Part shown: one piece after another, positions 61,038 to 64,000 of the stretch | How the letters are laid out: each line of letters begins with the position of its first letter | Numbering within the stretch: position 1 is the first letter of the stretch | Source: Furfurilactobacillus entadae | GTDB taxonomy: Bacteria > Bacillota > Bacilli > Lactobacillales > Lactobacillaceae | NCBI RefSeq assembly: GCF_045862745.1 | Contig: NZ_BQXN01000007.1 | Location: 39,083 to 103,082, forward strand | DNA: 64,000 nt | Direction: 5' to 3' | Notes under the pieces: model-generated | What the model was told of the DNA's origin: nothing | Databases searched by the model: none | What the model saw: only the letters and a program-made list of their open reading frames with translations | Program-made: the position numbers and the translations under genes

Positions 61038-61760
61038 ATGATGGAAAAGATGGGACCAATGCACTTGTTCGGGCGGCTAGTAAGGACCACTAATAAGCAG
61101 CTGACAATTGAACCACTGACAGGGTTAGAGCCACATGAGCTTCGGCAACTGGGCAAAGACCAGGGCGGAAAAGTTGAGTTTTTAGTCCATGATCCACGGA
61201 TGATTACTGTTGACCAACGCCGGAAAATCTATGCGTTACTACGGGATGTAGACGAGTTTCAGGGAAACTACCTACCAGAGCTTACCAAGGCTGAACGTAA
61301 AGAGGAGTTTTGTATTAGCTATGGGATTGAGCAGTTTTCATTGAGCAATTGCGGAATTGAAATCGCACAGTTGTTCATTGATTACCTGATTGGTTTCTGT
61401 TTGCAGCAAGACATTCCGTTTGCTACGCAGACCATGGACGCCATTACTGGTGACTACGCATTGAGCTACTACGGACTTAAATACCGACGGTGTGCAATTT
61501 GCCAGCGCCACGCTGATATTGCACATATTCAATCGGTCGGCATGGGTAATAACCGGCGAACGATGAGCCACGTTGGACGTTACGTTATGCCATTGTGTCG
61601 CGGCCATCACATGGAGCAACACCGGATTGGCATTACGACGTTCATGAATAAATATCAAGTAAAGGGTGTGCGAGTTGACCAAGGTATCGCGGAGATGCTT
61701 CGGCTGGGCGACTGGCATGTTAGTGAGGGAGATGAAAATAATCGAAGCGTACGGAGTTAA
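61038..61760 (+). CDS. Putative phage HNHc nuclease
   Basis: About 240 residues. The C-terminal half contains CAICQRHADIAHIQSVGMG (Cys pair and His) and MPLCRGHHMEQHRIG, the zinc and catalytic framework of the phage HNHc nuclease family usually found beside replication genes. It may process recombination intermediates. ATG at 61038 or 61041; both have weak ribosome sites and immediately follow the previous stop. Confidence 0.8.
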   Translation: MMEKMGPMHLFGRLVRTTNKQLTIEPLTGLEPHELRQLGKDQGGKVEFLVHDPRMITVDQRRKIYALLRDVDEFQGNYLPELTKAERKEEFCISYGIEQFSLSNCGIEIAQLFIDYLIGFCLQQDIPFATQTMDAITGDYALSYYGLKYRRCAICQRHADIAHIQSVGMGNNRRTMSHVGRYVMPLCRGHHMEQHRIGITTFMNKYQVKGVRVDQGIAEMLRLGDWHVSEGDENNRSVRS

Positions 61761-62238
61761 AAACATTGCGAGAGAACTGCTGAGAGATGGTGTTAGCAAA
61801 CAGTTTGCTGAGGAAATGAAAGACGGTCAGGTTGAGCTTCGTTATCCCCTTGATGATTTTTATTATTTTGGAAATCAATTACAAGCCGCATTAGATTATC
61901 TGAATCGAATCTTTTATGTAAACGAAATTCATTTTGAACAAGTGTCTGTTATGAGCGGGTTTGGTTCCGATTTAGTTGTTACCAGTGGCAAACGGAAGCG
62001 GATCAAAACACCGATGTTAACCGAGCATACTGTACGAGAAGCATTACAGGTTAGCGGCATGCTGGACGGAAACAGCCATGTTGATTTGACGACTGACTAC
62101 GATCAATTGCTAACGCAACAAGAGTTTGACGACATGGTGAGCGACTTTAAGAGCTACCTACAAAATTGCCCCATGTGTGGAAGAAAGTTAATGGATAGGT
62201 GTGGGTTTAATCTGAAAAGTAAAAAGCCCACCATTTAG
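61732..62238 (+). CDS. Hypothetical phage protein with C-terminal zinc-ribbon-like motif
   Basis: 168 residues from the ATG at 61732, overlapping the HNHc gene by 29 bases. The body is unrecognised; the end CPMCGRKLMDRCG has a CxxC and a third Cys typical of zinc knuckles. It is the last gene of the early plus-strand run before the inverted pair. Confidence 0.65.
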   Translation: MKIIEAYGVKNIARELLRDGVSKQFAEEMKDGQVELRYPLDDFYYFGNQLQAALDYLNRIFYVNEIHFEQVSVMSGFGSDLVVTSGKRKRIKTPMLTEHTVREALQVSGMLDGNSHVDLTTDYDQLLTQQEFDDMVSDFKSYLQNCPMCGRKLMDRCGFNLKSKKPTI

Positions 62239-62243
62239 GTAGG
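62215..62243 (-). terminator. tspO-like gene terminator
   Basis: On the minus strand CCTACC-TAAAT-GGTGGG then CTTTTTACTTTT. It overlaps the 3' end of the gene at 61732. Confidence 0.6.
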
Positions 62244-62273
62244 TTTCAAAGGTTATTTCAAAGTAGGTATGGA

Positions 62274-62765
62274 TTAATTTAAAATTGCCACTCCTAAAGT
62301 AAGATATGTGGCAAATGTAATCCAAATTACGTAGGGCACTAGCAAGTATGATGCTAGTGTACTTGTCTTGTGGAAGATGTTAATGCAGGCAAAGACGACG
62401 GCAACCAGGGCGATAATAATAGCTACACCTACCCAGTAGTTACTTCCTCCGAAAAACACAATGCTCCAGATAAAATTCAGGAATAGCTGTCCGAAGAAGA
62501 GGAAAAGGTTTGTTCGTAATTCTTTGGGACTAGTGGAATGATACACAAGTAAATATCCAGCGATACCGATTAAAGCGTATAGTACTGTCCACACAGGTCC
62601 AAATACGTAAGATGGTGGGGAAAGCACGGGTAGGTTAAGTCCTTCGTACATGGCTTTGATATTGCCAGCAAAAAGGGATGATAGGATTCCAATAAACTCC
62701 ACTGCTATTATCCACAACAGTAGTAGCAACCAGCTGAATCTTTTACGGGACATTCTTATGTTCAT
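62274..62765 (-). CDS. TspO/MBR-family membrane protein
   Basis: 163 residues, five hydrophobic helices. The family signature is plain: LNLPVLSPPSYVFGPVWTVLYALIGIAGYL, then NFIWSIVFFGG. TspO proteins bind tetrapyrroles and other hydrophobic ligands and are linked to stress responses. It is inverted relative to the phage early genes and followed by its own terminator, the look of a lysogenic cargo gene (moron). GGAGG lies ten bases before the ATG. Confidence 0.9.
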   Translation of the reverse strand: MNIRMSRKRFSWLLLLLWIIAVEFIGILSSLFAGNIKAMYEGLNLPVLSPPSYVFGPVWTVLYALIGIAGYLLVYHSTSPKELRTNLFLFFGQLFLNFIWSIVFFGGSNYWVGVAIIIALVAVVFACINIFHKTSTLASYLLVPYVIWITFATYLTLGVAILN

Positions 62766-62792
62766 GATTAGTTAGCCTCCGATCTTTTGAAT

Positions 62793-62817
62793 AAAAAAGG
62801 CCACATAAGTGTGGCCA
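62793..62817 (-). terminator. DUF378 gene terminator
   Basis: Minus-strand GGCCACA-CTTA-TGTGGCC followed by six T. Confidence 0.88.
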
Positions 62818-62826
62818 CAAACGTTC

Positions 62827-63033
62827 TTACTTCTTAGGCTCGTTAATCAAGCCGATGAAACGAAGACAATAAATGGCACTGATGCCAACCAGTATATAAA
62901 TTATTCTGGAAAGCATGGCTCCTTGGCCTCCAAATATGGTAGCAACTAGATCAAAGCTAAAGGCGCCGATTAGCAACCAGTTTAAGCCACCAATAATTAA
63001 CAGAACTAACGCAGTAATATCTAAAGCTTTCAT
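62827..63033 (-). CDS. DUF378 (YuzA-like) small membrane protein
   Basis: 68 residues with two hydrophobic helices and the DUF378 text ALVLLIIGGLNWLLIGAFSF ... LVGISAIY. Function unknown; widely chromosomal in Bacillota, unusual in a prophage. GGAGGTGAT precedes the ATG. It forms an inverted cargo pair with the TspO-like gene. Confidence 0.85.
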   Translation of the reverse strand: MKALDITALVLLIIGGLNWLLIGAFSFDLVATIFGGQGAMLSRIIYILVGISAIYCLRFIGLINEPKK

Positions 63034-63134
63034 AAAATCACCTCCGTTGACAAAGTGACGTAAGCTACTAATACATTTGACAAGTTCATCTTATTCAAAA
63101 GTCAATAACAATACAAAATAACTGCTTCATAAAC

Positions 63135-63163
63135 AAAAAAAGCCGCCCTCGACGAGGACGACT
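63135..63163 (-). terminator. Minus-strand terminator-like hairpin upstream of the ArpU gene
   Basis: AGTCGTCCTC pairs with GAGGGCGGCT (two G-U or mismatched positions) and is followed on the minus strand by seven T. No minus-strand gene is seen to its right in the window; it may insulate the cargo pair from antisense late transcription. Confidence 0.6.
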
Positions 63164-63218
63164 GATTACTAAAACTCTGACAGGTCTAAGTATATCAGTT
63201 AAAGTGGAGGGCAACAAA

Positions 63219-63665
63219 TTGGCAATTGATTACGACAAACTCTTTCCTGAGGTAGACAGGGATAAGACAGCAGCGCAAGTACGAACTTTCTTCGAACGGC
63301 AGTATCCTAAATTCAAACGTTATGCAGAAACTGACACAACTGCCTTAAAATCACCGATGAGTGATGGACAACCCAAGTCACCAAACTTTACTAACACAGC
63401 AGAAAACAACATTATACGCCAGCTAACCGCTGAAACCATCGTGTGTAATGTACATAAGGCCGTTGATGGATGCGACGCCATGAGCAAGAAAATTATAAAA
63501 GGATGCTACTTTCGCCATGTTAGCAACGCCAACATGCAAACGTTAATTGGCTATGAACACACTAGGTACAACGAGTTAAAGACAGAAGCACTAAATCAAT
63601 TTGCGGATGCATTTGATAAGTATGACCATTTTTATGATCTACATGTTTATAAAAGCGGTAATTGA
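63219..63665 (+). CDS. ArpU-family phage late transcription regulator
   Basis: 148 residues from a TTG at 63219 behind GGAGGG (a GTG at 63204 precedes the ribosome site). The N-terminal FPEVDRDKTAAQVRTFFERQYPKF and the C-terminal sigma-like segment fit ArpU, the regulator found at the end of the early region of many Gram-positive phages and thought to switch on late genes. What follows is not a terminase gene but a structured non-coding segment. Confidence 0.85.
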   Translation: MAIDYDKLFPEVDRDKTAAQVRTFFERQYPKFKRYAETDTTALKSPMSDGQPKSPNFTNTAENNIIRQLTAETIVCNVHKAVDGCDAMSKKIIKGCYFRHVSNANMQTLIGYEHTRYNELKTEALNQFADAFDKYDHFYDLHVYKSGN

Positions 63666-63686
63666 GCGGTAACTCAGCGGTAACGG
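63654..63686. repeat. Three 11-bp direct repeats (AGCGGTAA-N3)
   Basis: AGCGGTAA occurs at 63654, 63665 and 63676, exactly 11 bp apart, spanning the ArpU stop codon. One-turn spacing puts all copies on the same DNA face, as in activator or iteron sites. Confidence 0.7.
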
Positions 63687-63737
63687 TCCATTGTATTATG
63701 TTAAAGTAATCGATTGCCAAGTTGATTTCCCTTTCAA

Positions 63738-64000
63738 AAAAATTAAAGGTAGCCGTGATAGGACGTATGGGTGGTTCGATTCCACCACACGGTATAGGTG
63801 CAGATAGCAACACCAGCCCTGTCTGCACATGTGAACTGAATCCATGGCAGGTTCACGACCCATGCAGTATGGGTGACTACAACCCGTGTAGTATGGGTGA
63901 TTACTACCGATTATCGCTTGTCGTTATAGTAGCGGAAGGGAGCTGGTGCCCTGTGCATGCCATTGTAGCTCAGATGGGAAAGCACACCACTATATGTGGT
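63738..64000 (+). ncRNA. Structured phage RNA segment with tRNA-like mini-fold (runs off the window)
   Basis: No gene is present from 63666 to the end. Instead there are successive perfect stems: a tRNA-like acceptor/T-arm unit at 63752-63794; 63798-63804/63822-63828 (GTGCAGA/TCTGCAC); 63831-63838/63848-63856; and two tandem 24-nt hairpins ACCCAT-GCAGT-ATGGGT (63858) and ACCCGT-GTAGT-ATGGGT (63882) with a compensating G-U. The T-loop TTCGATT and its 5-bp stem are canonical. Such density and position beside a tRNA-like element recall the giant GOLLD and ROOL RNAs of Lactobacillales phages; identity is unproven. Confidence 0.6.
63959..64000 (+). tRNA. tRNA-like 5' half cut by the window edge
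   Basis: GCCATTG-TA-GCTC, an eight-to-ten-base D-loop, AAGC, then CACCA-CTATATG-TGGT fits acceptor, D-arm and anticodon arm of a tRNA. The D-stem has one mismatch, and the anticodon loop would read ATA with U at position 37, which is atypical. It may be a tRNA, a degenerate one, or a tRNA-like part of the surrounding RNA. Confidence 0.4.

Noticed and set aside
63752..64000. Permuted tRNA (3' half before 5' half)
   Set aside because: The acceptor strand of the T-arm unit (ACACGGT) does not pair with the 5' half at 63959 (GCCATTG).
1..64000. CRISPR arrays, rRNA genes, insertion sequences
   Set aside because: Looked for regularly spaced repeats, rRNA text and transposase motifs; none seen apart from the phage integrase.

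Overview
The window comes from a lactic acid bacterium of the family Lactobacillaceae. The evidence is the gene content and order (galactose operon with class II GalT, gap/pgk/tpi/eno, secG-est-rnr-smpB, cdaA-cdaR-glmM), a KxYKxGKxW-type LPXTG adhesin, LysM proteins with Ser-Gln-Ala-rich linkers, Bacillota-type cre boxes and a tmRNA tag ending YALAA. Genus and species cannot be fixed from the sequence alone. About 52 kb is core chromosome; the last about 12 kb is the left part of a tailed-phage prophage that runs off the right edge.

Layout. 1-2.1 kb: a cut-off pentapeptide-repeat gene and an ArsR regulator with an oxidoreductase. 2.2-8.9 kb: galactose uptake and the Leloir pathway (galM; small protein, GPH permease, galK, galT, galR), with cre boxes and a GalR-like operator at both promoters. 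9-14.5 kb: pgpA, then lower glycolysis (gap, pgk, tpi, eno) as separately promoted units. 14.6-16.9 kb: TetR plus a CLC/RCK_C chloride transporter. 16.9-21 kb: secG, esterase, rnr and smpB; the tmRNA that SmpB serves lies at 45.3 kb. 21-28.3 kb: a LysM wall protein with a folded leader RNA, a LURP-one protein, ung, pta, tsaE, GNAT, an exonuclease, exoA and murB. 28.4-36.9 kb: a CPA1 antiporter, the c-di-AMP cyclase operon cdaA-cdaR-glmM, then glmS and nagB. 37-48.3 kb: a cre-controlled micropeptide and MoaF/SnoaL-like gene, the 1153-residue adhesin, a MarR gene, mntH, tmRNA, a TMEM175-like channel, a LysM-CHAP hydrolase with a WalR box, and a SnoaL-like protein. 48.6-52.2 kb: glucokinase, a glucose-uptake protein and pgi.

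The carbon and wall genes appear linked by shared regulation. CcpA boxes sit at gal, tpi, the micropeptide operon and glucokinase. A second palindrome family (ATTGGT-CTATACCAAT type, resembling GntR/NagR operators) occurs at glmS, nagB and pgi, the enzymes that divide fructose-6-phosphate between glycolysis and amino sugars. GlmM and GlmS are also next to the c-di-AMP genes and two ion transporters.

Prophage (52.2-64 kb). A tyrosine integrase lies tail-to-tail with pgi. It is followed by a membrane-anchored lysogeny-module protein, ImmA peptidase, CI-like repressor, an operator region with repeated CTAC-N5-GTAG sites, Cro-like protein, a Tad2-like (anti-Thoeris) candidate, small early genes, RecT and a RecE-like nuclease, a DnaD-like replication protein, HNHc nuclease, an inverted TspO/DUF378 cargo pair and an ArpU-type late regulator. 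After ArpU come three 11-bp repeats and a gene-free, strongly structured segment that contains a tRNA-like acceptor/T-arm mini-fold, tandem 24-nt hairpins and the start of a tRNA-like element. This is the most interesting part of the window: it looks like the beginning of a large phage non-coding RNA, possibly of the GOLLD/ROOL kind, cut by the window edge.
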